Assembly (NCBI RefSeq): GCF_001971725.1
Contig: NZ_CP019388.1
Location: forward strand, 2,994,501-3,058,500
DNA: 64,000 nt
Origin: Winogradskyella sp. J14-2
Lineage (GTDB): Bacteria > Bacteroidota > Bacteroidia > Flavobacteriales > Flavobacteriaceae
Direction of reading: 5' to 3'
Shown here: positions 9,024-18,006 of the stretch, one piece after another
Layout: every line of letters starts with the position of its first letter
Position numbering within the stretch: position 1 is the first letter of the stretch
Notes under the pieces: model-generated
Seen by the model: the letters and a program-made list of their open reading frames with translations, nothing else
Told to the model about the DNA's origin: nothing
Databases searched by the model: none
Made by a program: the position numbers and the translations under genes

Positions 9024-9503
9024 TTATTCGACTCTTACGTAATTTTCTGAATAAATTCTATTGCCGTACTCATCTAGCTCAATCTGCTGAAATTTATTTA
9101 GCGAAAGCTCAAGCTCAAAGATAAATTCTTTTTTTTCATCAATAACTTCATCCATAACCTTAGATCCAAAATCTAGCACCTCCGTTAACCTGTCACCATC
9201 ATATTTATAAGTACCAAATCCAAACCATTCAGATGAGTCAGCCGCTCTATGCTTGCACCACATCACCTTAGTGTCGGTGTACATTTTTATTTGTCTAAAC
9301 TCTGGATCCATCTCAAAAGAGTCTACAACAACATTATCTTTATAATTATAAAAACCTGTGAGCTCCCATGTGCCTTTTAGGTCTGTAGGTTGATCATTTT
9401 CTGTATTGGCATTTTTAATTGTTTTCTCGGTACTATTTGTTTCGTTTTTGCACGATAGTACAAGCAACAACAGCATGCTTAGAAATAGAATTTTTGTTTT
9501 CAT
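9024..9503 (-). CDS. Lipocalin-like hypothetical lipoprotein
   Basis: 159 residues with a clear lipoprotein signal (LLLLVLSC, Cys18). A Thr/Asn-rich linker leads to a beta-rich domain beginning LKGTWELTGFYNYKDN, the typical opening of lipocalin-like envelope proteins in Flavobacteriia. FGFGTYKYDGDRLTEVLDFGSK looks like further barrel strands. It stands alone between the small membrane protein and trxB. The ligand and role cannot be inferred. Confidence 0.8.
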   Translation of the reverse strand: MKTKILFLSMLLLLVLSCKNETNSTEKTIKNANTENDQPTDLKGTWELTGFYNYKDNVVVDSFEMDPEFRQIKMYTDTKVMWCKHRAADSSEWFGFGTYKYDGDRLTEVLDFGSKVMDEVIDEKKEFIFELELSLNKFQQIELDEYGNRIYSENYVRVE

Positions 9504-9632
9504 GACAGGTTGATTTAGCTATTAGATTCTTAAAAATTAGTAAATTAATCTGAGAAATTAAAGCAATTTGAAAACTTTATGACGCTATAGTTAGTGTTAA
9601 TAACTTATGGCAAAGATTTTATACAAAAATCC

Positions 9633-9640
9633 TACTTTTG
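9633..9640 (+). promoter_or_regulatory. -7 box upstream of trxB
   Basis: TACTTTTG matches TAnnTTTG and ends 21 bp before the trxB ATG. No TTG is seen at the -33 position, so the promoter is only half supported. It overlaps the upstream TTG codon at 9638, which argues against translation starting there. Confidence 0.4.
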
Positions 9641-9661
9641 CTTTGTGATAAAATACAACAT

Positions 9662-10645
9662 ATGTCTGATACAATCGAAAAACTAAAATGCTTAATAATA
9701 GGGTCTGGACCTGCTGGTTATACGGCAGCAATTTATGCGTCCAGAGCAAATATGGAACCAGTTTTATACCAAGGTGAACAGCCTGGCGGTCAGTTAACAA
9801 CTACAAATGATGTTGAAAATTTTCCTGGATATCCTGATGGAATCACAGGACCAGAAATGATGATACAATTACAAAAACAAGCTGAACGTTTTGGTACAGA
9901 TGTGCGTCATGGATGGGTGACTAAAGTAGATTTTTCTGGTGATATTCATAAAGTATGGATTAATGATGAAAAGGAAATTCATGCAAAGACTGTGATAATA
10001 TCAACTGGTGCTTCAGCAAAATATTTAGGGTTGCCTTCTGAGCAAAAATATTTACAGTTAGGAGGTGGAGTATCGGCTTGTGCAGTTTGTGATGGTTTCT
10101 TTTATAGAAATCAAGAAGTTGTAATCGTTGGTGCCGGAGATTCTGCTTGTGAAGAAGCCCATTATTTATCTAAACTTTGTAAAAAAGTAACCATGCTAGT
10201 GCGTCGTGATGAGTTTAGAGCTTCTAAGATTATGGCAGAGCGTGTAAAGAAAACTGAAAATATTGAAATTTTATACAACACCGAAACTGACGAAGTATTA
10301 GGAGATGGACAAGTTGTTACAGGAGTAAGGGTTTTTAACAACCAAACTAACGAAAAGCACGATATACCAGCAACAGGGTTTTTCGTAGCTATTGGACATA
10401 AACCTAATACAGATATTTTTAAAGGTCAGATAGACCTAGATGATACAGGTTATATTATCAATGCACAACCAGGAACAAGCAAAACTAATGTTGAAGGAGT
10501 GTTTGTAAGTGGTGATGCAGCAGACCATGTTTACAGGCAAGCTATAACAGCTGCTGGTACAGGTTGTATGGCGGCTTTGGATGCTGAACGTTATCTAGCA
10601 GCTAAAGAAGCTGATTTTGAAGTTGCAACATCCACTTATAATTAG
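9662..10645 (+). CDS. trxB: Thioredoxin-disulfide reductase
   Basis: NADPH-dependent flavoenzyme that reduces thioredoxin in the cytoplasm. The FAD site GSGPAG is at residues 15-20, the redox-active pair CAVC at Cys140/Cys143, and the NADPH site GAGDSACEEA starts at 157. The C-terminal FAD stretch is GVFVSGDAADH. Length (327) is typical. A TTG codon in frame at 9638 would add eight residues but lies inside a likely promoter -7 box, so the ATG at 9662 is preferred. A strong terminator follows the gene. Confidence 0.96.
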   Translation: MSDTIEKLKCLIIGSGPAGYTAAIYASRANMEPVLYQGEQPGGQLTTTNDVENFPGYPDGITGPEMMIQLQKQAERFGTDVRHGWVTKVDFSGDIHKVWINDEKEIHAKTVIISTGASAKYLGLPSEQKYLQLGGGVSACAVCDGFFYRNQEVVIVGAGDSACEEAHYLSKLCKKVTMLVRRDEFRASKIMAERVKKTENIEILYNTETDEVLGDGQVVTGVRVFNNQTNEKHDIPATGFFVAIGHKPNTDIFKGQIDLDDTGYIINAQPGTSKTNVEGVFVSGDAADHVYRQAITAAGTGCMAALDAERYLAAKEADFEVATSTYN

Positions 10646-10677
10646 GATATAGATTACTTTAAACTTATACAATGTTT

Positions 10678-10709
10678 AAATCCCGAATCGCACGATTCGG
10701 GATTTTTTT
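10678..10709 (+). terminator. Intrinsic terminator of trxB
   Basis: Stem AAATCCCGAATC / GATTCGGGATTT with loop GCAC and a run of seven T, 32 bp after the trxB stop codon. Confidence 0.9.
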
Positions 10710-10833
10710 ATGGAATTCTTAGAATATTCCATTGAAAAAAACAATACTTCAACAATAAACAGCAAATGTGATAAATATCATAAAATTTAAAACTTGAAAT
10801 CTCAACCTTTGTATCGAATTAATTTTTAACACG

Positions 10834-11421
10834 ATGCAATTACTTAAACACTTTCCCAAAAAATCACTGCTCTATACAATGGTATTTGTTATCTCTGCAG
10901 TAACGTACTCTCAAGATTATAAATTAGACAATGATACTTCCTTTATGAAAATAGAAGGAACTTCTTCTTTGCACGATTGGCATATAAATGTAGAAAAACA
11001 AGCAGGAAACATAGTTCTTCATCAGTCCGAAACAATTAGCGTGAAAGCGCTGAATCTCACCGTAGAAAGTGAAAGTTTAAAAAGTGGAAAATCCAGGATG
11101 GATAAGAATACTTACAAAGCCTTAGAAACCGATGATTATAAGAATATAACCTTTAAACTAAAAAAGGCAACAGAAATAAAAAGTCTTGGTGATTATACCT
11201 ACGAAGTTAAGGGTAAAGGACAATTGACTATTGTTGGTAATACCAAAGATATTACGATGACATTAAAGATAGAGATAAAAGATGATATGGTATTGTTGTC
11301 TGGAAAAAATGAAATAAAAATGACTGATTTTGGTATTGAGCCACCAACCGCGCTTTTAGGGACAATAAAAACAGGTGATGCCATTACCATTACTTATGAA
11401 GCGACATTTAAAAGAAACTAA
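10834..11421 (+). CDS. YceI family periplasmic protein (copy 1)
   Basis: 195 residues with a signal peptide (cleavage after about residue 27, YSQ). The YceI fold is a lipocalin-like barrel binding polyisoprenoids or amphiphiles in the periplasm. Visible landmarks are FMKIEGTSSLHDWHI, the KSRMDKNTYKALETDDYKNITFKL segment and the C-terminal MTDFGIEPPTALLGTIKTGDAITI. It is the first of three consecutive genes (YceI, beta-barrel, YceI) on the same strand, 29 bp before the barrel gene. The repeated pairing with a barrel suggests a role at the outer membrane, but the ligand is unknown. Confidence 0.88.
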   Translation: MQLLKHFPKKSLLYTMVFVISAVTYSQDYKLDNDTSFMKIEGTSSLHDWHINVEKQAGNIVLHQSETISVKALNLTVESESLKSGKSRMDKNTYKALETDDYKNITFKLKKATEIKSLGDYTYEVKGKGQLTIVGNTKDITMTLKIEIKDDMVLLSGKNEIKMTDFGIEPPTALLGTIKTGDAITITYEATFKRN

Positions 11422-11450
11422 ATCTTAACCCAATAACTAAAACAAAAGAT

Positions 11451-12773
11451 ATGAAAACTACACTCAAAACCTCGGTATTTATTATGGCCATCTTAGGTTT
11501 TATAAACTTAAATGCTCAAAATAGAAATCTAGACAACTACAGGCAACCAGACCAACGTGGCATAAATGTTTTTGAAGCACCAAAAGACAGTGTTTCAACT
11601 TTTGAAAGTGTAAAAGTAAGAGTAGGTGGACAATCTACATTGCAATTTCAAGCCATAGACCATGAAAATGGTGTAGCACAGGCCGATCTAACAACAACGA
11701 ATACATTACAAGAAATAGGTTATAACTTTAACTTAGCTACAGCCAACTTAGACTTAGATGTAGCCTTAGCTAAAGGTTTAAGAATGCACTTAAGAACCTA
11801 TCTATCTTCTCGTCACCACCCAGAACCTTATGTAAAAGGTGGTTATTTTCAAATAGACAACCTAGATTTCATTAGTGAAGGTTTATTGAGTAACCTTATG
11901 AAATATACTACCGTTAAAATAGGGCATATGGAAAATAACTATGGTGATGCACATTTTAGAAGAAGTGATAATGCGCAGGCTATTTACAACCCATTTGTTG
12001 GTAACTTGATTATGGATGCTTTTACAACGGAAGTTGGAGCTGAAGTTTATTATCAAAGAAATGGATTTATCGGTATGATTGGATTCTCTAATGGTAAGTT
12101 AAACCAAAATGTTCTACAAGGTGCTAATGGTAAAACTGGTGGAGCAGCATTTCTTGCAAAATTAGGGTATGACAAACAATTAACCGAAGATTTCAGATTC
12201 AGATTAACAGGGTCTTTATACACTACAGGGTATGTTGCAAACAACTATCTTTATACAGCAGATAGAGCAGGTTCTAGATATTATTCTGTTTTATCACCAG
12301 AACAATATTTTGATTTTAGAACACAGTCTCTACAAAATACTACAGCTACTAATTCATTTAGAACAGGACGTTTTGATCCTGGTTTTAGAAATAGAATTAC
12401 TGCTGTTATGTTCAACCCATTCGTAAAGTATGGTGGCTTAGAATTCTTTGGTACTCTAGAACTTGTTAATGGTAGAGCTGCTTCAGAATCTGATAACCGT
12501 AGTACAACACAGTTAGCTGGTGAAGTCATCTATCGTTTTGGATCATCCGAAGACTTCTATATTGGTGGTCGTTATAATACAGTAAGTTCAGAACAATCAT
12601 TTGGTGATGTAGATGTAGATAGATTTCAATTGTCAGCGGGTTATTTCTTAACTAAAAATGTTCTAGCAAAACTTGAATATGTTAATCAAAGTTATGATGG
12701 CTATCCATCAGATAACGTTCTCTTTGAAGGTAAATTTAATGGCTTAATGTTTGAGGCTGTAATTAGCTTCTAG
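11451..12773 (+). CDS. Outer-membrane beta-barrel (porin-like) protein
   Basis: 440 residues with a signal peptide ending LNAQ (about residue 23). The rest alternates short amphipathic strands rich in Tyr/Phe and Gly/Asn (VRVGGQSTLQFQ, LDVALAKGLRMHLRTYLSS, GAEVYYQRNGFIGMIGFSNG) and ends in FEAVISF, an aromatic C-terminus typical of outer-membrane barrels. No TonB box or plug domain is seen, so a passive porin or structural barrel is likely. It is flanked by two YceI genes and followed by a terminator. Specificity is unknown. Confidence 0.82.
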   Translation: MKTTLKTSVFIMAILGFINLNAQNRNLDNYRQPDQRGINVFEAPKDSVSTFESVKVRVGGQSTLQFQAIDHENGVAQADLTTTNTLQEIGYNFNLATANLDLDVALAKGLRMHLRTYLSSRHHPEPYVKGGYFQIDNLDFISEGLLSNLMKYTTVKIGHMENNYGDAHFRRSDNAQAIYNPFVGNLIMDAFTTEVGAEVYYQRNGFIGMIGFSNGKLNQNVLQGANGKTGGAAFLAKLGYDKQLTEDFRFRLTGSLYTTGYVANNYLYTADRAGSRYYSVLSPEQYFDFRTQSLQNTTATNSFRTGRFDPGFRNRITAVMFNPFVKYGGLEFFGTLELVNGRAASESDNRSTTQLAGEVIYRFGSSEDFYIGGRYNTVSSEQSFGDVDVDRFQLSAGYFLTKNVLAKLEYVNQSYDGYPSDNVLFEGKFNGLMFEAVISF

Positions 12774-12792
12774 AAATATAAGGTAATATATT

Positions 12793-12816
12793 AAGGCCTT
12801 CTTTTAGGAAGGCCTT
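12793..12816 (+). terminator. Hairpin after the barrel gene
   Basis: Stem AAGGCCTTC / GAAGGCCTT with a 6-base loop, located between the barrel stop and the second YceI start (13 bp before its ATG). The T-run is short, so it may act as an attenuator or as an mRNA-stabilising hairpin rather than a full terminator. Confidence 0.6.
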
Positions 12817-12828
12817 TCTTCTGTAGTT

Positions 12829-13431
12829 ATGAAAATTTCACATTTACTCTTAGGGTCTTTCGTCTTCACGTCCTTTCTTTTTTCGTGGATACATGACATA
12901 AGCTCATTTCCAAAAACATCTACCGTATCTTTTTGTGAAGGAAGTTCGCTCAAGATTAAAGGAACCTCTAACGTTAATAAGTTTGAGTGTGCTTTAGATG
13001 TAAGTGCTTTATCAAAACCTGTTTTAGTTACTTATAAGGAGTCTAAAGATTACTTAAATTTTAGAGATGCTCAATTGGTGATACCTGCCAAACATTTTGA
13101 TTGTGGAGGGAAAATGATAAATAAAGATTTTAAGAAACTGCTTAAGGTCGATGATTTTCCGGAAATACGACTAGCATTAAAAAAAGTAATGAAACCAAAA
13201 AATTATGAGGATTGTATAATGGCAACGATAGAAGTTGCTATTTGCGATATTAATAATGCGTATAAAGTACCTATCTCTGCTTCAAAATCTAATAATGGTA
13301 TTGATACTGATGGACTTTTAACACTAAATATTGATGATTACAACCTTGAGCCACCAAAAAAAATGTTGGGTGTTATTAAAGTATCTCCAGTTATTGAAAT
13401 AGAGTTCTCGTTAAATTTTAAGATAGAATAA
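12829..13431 (+). CDS. YceI-like periplasmic protein (copy 2, divergent)
   Basis: 200 residues with an N-terminal hydrophobic signal. The YceI pattern is recognisable in SLKIKGTSNVNKFECALD, HFDCGGKMINKDFKKLLKVDDFPEI and YNLEPPKKMLGVIKVSPVIEIEF, the last parallel to the end of copy 1. Unlike copy 1 it has several cysteines in the mature part (FECALD, FDCGGK, EDCIM, AICDI), which may form disulfides. It lies 55 bp after the barrel gene, with a hairpin between them, and ends 6 bp from the convergent GIN-domain gene. Confidence 0.75.
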   Translation: MKISHLLLGSFVFTSFLFSWIHDISSFPKTSTVSFCEGSSLKIKGTSNVNKFECALDVSALSKPVLVTYKESKDYLNFRDAQLVIPAKHFDCGGKMINKDFKKLLKVDDFPEIRLALKKVMKPKNYEDCIMATIEVAICDINNAYKVPISASKSNNGIDTDGLLTLNIDDYNLEPPKKMLGVIKVSPVIEIEFSLNFKIE

Positions 13432-13437
13432 ACAAAA

Positions 13438-14268
13438 TTATCGCTGCTTTTTTTGAAGTTTCGCTGTATCTTCAAACTTAGTAATCGTAATATTAGGATT
13501 GCCATAAAGATATACTTCTGTATCACCAGATGCTGCAATAGTAATATTATCTATTGTGCTTATTGTTAAATCGCTATTACCTTCTAATGTGGTATCTACG
13601 GTTTTGACATCAAACTTTGGGCTGTTAAAATTAGTAGAATTGTCTAGTCTAATTACAGAACTATTCGCAGCACCTTCGATAACAGCATCAGATCGTTGAT
13701 ACAAATCAAAATCCGCTATTTTACTATTAATTAGGGCGTCTAGTTTGCTGTTGTCACTTAACTCAATTTTTGTTGAGTCTGCTGTAAGGTTTAAACGTGT
13801 TTTAGATTTTCCTGAACTTTTGTAGGTAAAGTTATTGGCATTTATGTTGAGATAAGCCCTCGAATCGTCACTCGTTATTAAGCTTACATCGCCAAGCTCC
13901 ATTGAGGTTAGTGATCGTATTTCTCCATCACCTCTAATTTCAATATTTTGAAGCGCATCACCATAATTTACAGTAATATTTAGTCGCTTTTTGGAGGTAA
14001 TTCGCATTGTTTGGGTAAAAGATAAAACACCATCTACAACTTCAAACTGAATAACATCATGTAGGTTGTCATCTGTTTCTATATTTACCGATGGTTTACT
14101 ATTGTATACAATTTCTATAGAAAAATCGCTATTAACCACGATTGTATTAAAGTCGTCAACATAGGTTTGTTTGATGGTTACATTTCTATCACCTTTAATT
14201 TTTTCTTGTGCATTACTAATAGGGCTCGACGCTATTATTAAAGCCAGAATAAGTAAAACTTTTTTCAT
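13438..14268 (-). CDS. DUF2807 (GIN domain) secreted protein
   Basis: 276 residues with a signal peptide ending SNAQ (about residue 21). The mature part is a right-handed beta-helix-like GIN domain: VDDFNTIVVNSDFSIEIVYNSKPSVNIETDDNL is the usual opening, followed by short alternating strands rich in Ser/Asn/Asp up to ASGDTEVYLYGNPNITI. The family is abundant in Bacteroidota and is called putative auto-transporter adhesin head, but its function is not established. It converges on the second YceI gene with a 6-bp gap. Confidence 0.88.
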   Translation of the reverse strand: MKKVLLILALIIASSPISNAQEKIKGDRNVTIKQTYVDDFNTIVVNSDFSIEIVYNSKPSVNIETDDNLHDVIQFEVVDGVLSFTQTMRITSKKRLNITVNYGDALQNIEIRGDGEIRSLTSMELGDVSLITSDDSRAYLNINANNFTYKSSGKSKTRLNLTADSTKIELSDNSKLDALINSKIADFDLYQRSDAVIEGAANSSVIRLDNSTNFNSPKFDVKTVDTTLEGNSDLTISTIDNITIAASGDTEVYLYGNPNITITKFEDTAKLQKKQR

Positions 14269-14574
14269 CTATAATCTTTGTTTAGCTATGTATATGACAC
14301 CATTCATTAATTATGTCACTTTTACGCTGTTTAACAAAGATATGCAAAAACCGCCCCAAACTCTATAAAGAATTTTAAACGGTTTGTAATTGTCTGTTTT
14401 ATAGGTTGTTGTTGTGTTAAGGGAGATGTGGTATTTTTACTTTTGGTGCAACCACATTTAATTTGGTTTTTAATATAATAATATGATGTTTAAAATGCTT
14501 ATTACTACTATTTTTACTAATGTAATCATGATATTTAGATGTTTTTGATTGATGTTTTTTAAAAGTTAACACTA
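14269..14574. other. 306-bp intergenic region without a recognised gene
   Basis: AT-rich spacer upstream of the GIN-domain gene and downstream of the NTF2-like gene, both on the minus strand. A plus-strand reading frame (14171-14368) runs into it but mostly overlaps the GIN gene and looks like noise. It must hold the GIN-gene promoter, but no full TTG-N19-TAnnTTTG match was found by eye. Confidence 0.5.
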
Positions 14575-15102
14575 CTATTTTTCTACAGATGTATGGTTAT
14601 AACTTATAACACGTTTTAATTTCCACGCTTCATTTTCTAGAATCCATAAATGTGAAAACAAGGCATAATTGTCAGTATTTTCAAAAGACATGTTCTCGTC
14701 TGTAGAGAAAAAGTGTTTTCCGTTTTGTAGAGCGCCATAGAGTTTACCGTTGTTATACATAGGAAAAACTTCTAAGCTTTCTTCTACAAGAAATCGGTAT
14801 ACTTTTTCAGGATTATCGTCTCTGCAAATTCCGTTTTTCATGGTTGATATAAACGCTTCTTTAGAATGTGTTACACCACCTTTATCGTGATAAAACTCTA
14901 AATCGTCATACATTAATTCTGCGCTTTTTTCGAGGTCACATTTGTTGAAACCTATTTTAAAAAGAATACTGTCTTTAGCCTTTAATGTTTTAAAAAGTTC
15001 AGAATTTGAGTTCACTTGCGCTAATGCAATACCAGACATTAATAGTCCAATACTGCATAGCAAAAGTGATTTGATTGATTGGTTTAGTTTTGATTGGTTC
15101 AT
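14575..15102 (-). CDS. Secreted NTF2-like (DUF4440-type) protein
   Basis: 175 residues with a signal peptide (LLMSGIALAQ, cleavage near residue 29). The mature domain resembles SnoaL/NTF2 folds: LKAKDSILFKIGFNKCDLEKSAELMYDDLEFYHDKGG is the usual helix and strand opening, and SHLWILENEAWKLKRVISYNH the usual end. Such proteins bind small molecules or act as secreted accessory domains. The function here is unknown. It lies 85 bp after the PspC gene on the same strand, but a joint transcript is not certain. Confidence 0.75.
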   Translation of the reverse strand: MNQSKLNQSIKSLLLCSIGLLMSGIALAQVNSNSELFKTLKAKDSILFKIGFNKCDLEKSAELMYDDLEFYHDKGGVTHSKEAFISTMKNGICRDDNPEKVYRFLVEESLEVFPMYNNGKLYGALQNGKHFFSTDENMSFENTDNYALFSHLWILENEAWKLKRVISYNHTSVEK

Positions 15103-15187
15103 TTTTTGATTGATGATTACAGCGCAAAAGTCTGTTTTATTTTAATTGATTTAAACTTATTATTACCAAACTGTCGTTTTCTTGGTA

Positions 15188-16966
15188 TCAATTGTCATTG
15201 ACCTCTAGATCAACACCGTCTTCGTCTATTTTTAGGCTAACTTCAGGCTTATCTTGCTTAGACGATAATTCTTCTTCTGAGGTTACATTGTCTTCAATGT
15301 CCTCATCTTTAATACAGTCTAAACATTCTGCATTATCTTTTGTGATTTTGTAGTACTTGCCAAATTCAATATTTCTTAGAATATTATTGCCATATTTAGA
15401 GTAGTTATATCGCCAAGACCTAGAAAAGTACTTATCAGTGTAAAGAATTGTGCCATCTGGTAAATAAAGAATAACCCTAACTTCTTGTTCGCTGAACTTA
15501 TTCTCAATATCGGTTTTTAAGTAGTTATCTAAAACAAGAGTATTTCCATTTAACCTGTAGCCATAATTAATATTTTCTGCACGTTTTTTGGCTCTATTGT
15601 AGTCACTTCCTGTGGCTTCTTTTTCAATAATTATAGATGCCACCGAATCTGTGGTTGATTTTACAATATATCTCACATTAGATGAAACCAAGCTGCGACC
15701 TTCATCGTCTTCAACGATATTAAAATCATTGTTATGATGATAACGATAACTGCTATTTTGGTCAAATTCTGAATTGTTTAACCTAATAGTGTCGCCAAAC
15801 TTAATATTCAGTTCTTCTTTTGCTGTAACCTTGGCCTCAAAGGCGTGTTCAGTGGCTTGTTTAATACCAGAAATAATGATACCTACAATTGCTATTAACC
15901 ACACACCAAGTAAGGTAAACTTAGCAACATTTCCAATTGATTTTAAGTTGTTTACCAGAATCTTTAAGCCTAAATAGAAGATAAAGAAAAACGGTATTCC
16001 AACAGCAAAAAACAATAACATTGACATTAACCATAATGGGATATTTGCAGCATTGGCAACATATAGTAGGTCTACGCCTGGTAAATTAATAGCATCTGTA
16101 AGACCAACTGTAAATAATAGTACTATAGATGTTATTAGGGCACTAATACCTGTTATGATTAAAATAATACCTATAAACTTTGCTATAATCTTCAGAAAGA
16201 ACATTATAATACTTCCTATAGAATCAAAAAAGGTTTGGGAACTCGATTTTAACCGATTGCCTTGCTTCTGAAAATCTACACTTTTTACAGTTTCAGAAAT
16301 ATTGTCGGTAAGATCATCAAGTCCTTCCTTAAATTTTTCACCTTTTTTTTTAAAATCAACGTTTTTTACGGTTTCTGAGACCGAATCAATGCTGTCTTTA
16401 ATTTTTTTTTCAATGTTACTGATATTCACAGGGTCGCCAGTCATCATTAGTTTTTCTGCTGTGGTTCTGGCCTCTGGTACTAATGCCCAAAAGATAAGAT
16501 AGATGAAAATGAATGTACCACCTGAGCCTATGGCCAATAATAACCATATGAGTCGCATCCAAATAGATTCTATCCCAAAATAGTGTCCTAAACCTGCAGC
16601 AACACCACCAATGTATGAGTTATCTGTATCTCTAAATAGTTTTTTGATAGGGCCTGAGCTGTAAGATTTTTTTTGTTGAGGTTCGTCTTCAAAGATTTCA
16701 TCATCAACCAAGTAATCTTCTGGTTGTCCCATTATAGTTATAACTTCATCTACAAGCTTAATACCTACAACTTGTTTTTCGTTTTGTATGCGCTCAGAGA
16801 AAAGCTCAGCAATACGCGCTTCAATATCTGCTATAATTTCTGAACGACCTTGAGAGTCTGTAAATGAACGTTTTATAGCCTCAAGATAGCGCGATAACTT
16901 AAGATATGCATCTTCGTCTATATGGAAGAATATACCTGCTAAATTTATATTGACTGTTTTATTCAT
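15188..16966 (-). CDS. PspC domain membrane protein
   Basis: 592 residues. The N-terminal cytosolic part (1-105) resembles the region found before PspC in flavobacterial proteins. The PspC helix pair follows at about 105-165 (KLFRDTDNSYIGGVAAGLGHYFGI, then a membrane segment). Next comes a charged stretch with an internal duplication (DSVSETVKNVDFKKKG and NISETVKSVDFQKQG), then several membrane helices (about 255-375) and a large C-terminal beta-rich domain ending in an acidic tail. By family it is linked to envelope stress. The PadR regulator gene overlaps its start by 4 bp, so the pair forms a regulator/effector unit. Confidence 0.88.
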   Translation of the reverse strand: MNKTVNINLAGIFFHIDEDAYLKLSRYLEAIKRSFTDSQGRSEIIADIEARIAELFSERIQNEKQVVGIKLVDEVITIMGQPEDYLVDDEIFEDEPQQKKSYSSGPIKKLFRDTDNSYIGGVAAGLGHYFGIESIWMRLIWLLLAIGSGGTFIFIYLIFWALVPEARTTAEKLMMTGDPVNISNIEKKIKDSIDSVSETVKNVDFKKKGEKFKEGLDDLTDNISETVKSVDFQKQGNRLKSSSQTFFDSIGSIIMFFLKIIAKFIGIILIITGISALITSIVLLFTVGLTDAINLPGVDLLYVANAANIPLWLMSMLLFFAVGIPFFFIFYLGLKILVNNLKSIGNVAKFTLLGVWLIAIVGIIISGIKQATEHAFEAKVTAKEELNIKFGDTIRLNNSEFDQNSSYRYHHNNDFNIVEDDEGRSLVSSNVRYIVKSTTDSVASIIIEKEATGSDYNRAKKRAENINYGYRLNGNTLVLDNYLKTDIENKFSEQEVRVILYLPDGTILYTDKYFSRSWRYNYSKYGNNILRNIEFGKYYKITKDNAECLDCIKDEDIEDNVTSEEELSSKQDKPEVSLKIDEDGVDLEVNDN

Positions 16967-17304
16967 TTTTTTGTTGTTTTTGTACTGGTTACTAGGTTTA
17001 CTGCATTTTGTAATTCACTCCAAGTCGTGTTTAATTCGTTTAGAAACAACTTGCCTGTTTCTGTAAGACCATAATATTTTCTTGGTGGTCCAGATGTGGA
17101 TTCTTCCCAACGGTAGTTGAGCAATCCAGCATTTTTTAATCTTGTTAATAGTGGATATATGGTTCCTTCTACAACAAGCATTTTTGCGTCTTTTAGTGTT
17201 GCCAGAATCTCTGCAACATAGGCATCTTCATCTTTTAAGATGGATAAGATGCAATACTCCAGAACACCCTTACGCATTTGTGCTTTTGTATTTTCGATCT
17301 TCAT
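16963..17304 (-). CDS. PadR family transcriptional regulator
   Basis: 113 residues, a compact PadR with only the winged helix and a short C-terminal helix. Landmarks are AQMRKGVLEYCILSILKDEDAYVAEI (recognition half), MLVVEGTIYPLLTRLKNAGLLNYRWEES and SGPPRKYYGLTETGK (wing). PadR proteins usually repress their own operon and respond to stress or small molecules. The stop overlaps the start of the PspC gene by 4 bp, so it probably controls that gene. Confidence 0.93.
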   Translation of the reverse strand: MKIENTKAQMRKGVLEYCILSILKDEDAYVAEILATLKDAKMLVVEGTIYPLLTRLKNAGLLNYRWEESTSGPPRKYYGLTETGKLFLNELNTTWSELQNAVNLVTSTKTTKK

Positions 17305-17361
17305 AGTAATAAGGTCTTAAATGTGATTAAACTGTTCATTTTTTGATTGATTATTGATGAC

Positions 17362-17402
17362 CCTTCGACACTTCGACTACGCTCAATGCAGGCAAGCTCA
17401 GG
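17362..17402. repeat. REP-like dispersed intergenic repeat, copy 1
   Basis: The sequence around CACTTCGACTACGCTCA with flanking CCCTTCGA and GCTCAGGG arms is repeated with few changes at 30014-30052. Both copies are intergenic. The outer arms (CCCT/AGGG) can pair. Confidence 0.7.
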
Positions 17403-17412
17403 GCAAATGATT

Positions 17413-17859
17413 TTATTTTAAAAAATTGATTGTTAACGGATATTTATAAACTTCTCCATCTCTGGCAGATAGGCTTGCTTTAACAATAAGTGCTAATTCT
17501 ATTATAAATCCAATAACAGCCAAAGCTCCAAGTCCTCCACCTATATAGAGTAGTGGAGAAGGTTCTCCAACATTAATATGAAAATCATGAAAACCATGAA
17601 AATCTATAACATCCAACCCTCTAAAAAGTTTAAAGATGAAAAACGGAACACTGATAGTACCTATAATTATAGCGTAGAGTAATACACTAATCTGAAAATT
17701 AATGGCTTGCTTTCCATGCTGATCTACAAACTCAGATTTATCTTTATTAGCAGCCCATAATACTATTGGACCGATAAAATTACCAAACGGAATTATAAAT
17801 CTAGAAAAGGTTGAAAGATGTATAAATGTTGCTAAATTTTTATGATGATTGTCTACCAT
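17413..17859 (-). CDS. DUF4870 small membrane protein
   Basis: 148 residues. It begins with a polar segment and the DUF4870 signature: LATFIHLSTFSRFIIPFGNFIGPIVLW followed by FVDQHGKQAINFQ. There are three to four membrane helices, with a loop rich in His/Asp/Phe between the second and third (IDFHGFHDFHIN) that could bind a metal. It lies upstream of the PadR-PspC pair on the same strand, separated by a REP-like repeat, so it is probably its own unit. The function is unknown. Confidence 0.87.
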   Translation of the reverse strand: MVDNHHKNLATFIHLSTFSRFIIPFGNFIGPIVLWAANKDKSEFVDQHGKQAINFQISVLLYAIIIGTISVPFFIFKLFRGLDVIDFHGFHDFHINVGEPSPLLYIGGGLGALAVIGFIIELALIVKASLSARDGEVYKYPLTINFLK

Positions 17860-18006
17860 TTTTAAAAATATATAATAGTTTCTTATACAAATATATGTCT
17901 AAAAGAAGGTATTATGTTACGCATAGTACTTAAAATTAACACTTTTTTAACATTAGTTGTGTTGAATTATTTGAGTTATTTTAGTGCGAAATCAAAATTA
18001 TTTTAA

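Noticed and set aside
9638..9661. TTG start adding eight residues to thioredoxin reductase
   Set aside because: The codon lies within a -7 promoter box, and the ATG at 9662 gives the usual TrxB N-terminus.
14171..14368. Plus-strand 65-residue frame
   Set aside because: Mostly antisense to the 5' end of the GIN-domain gene, no promoter or recognisable protein features.
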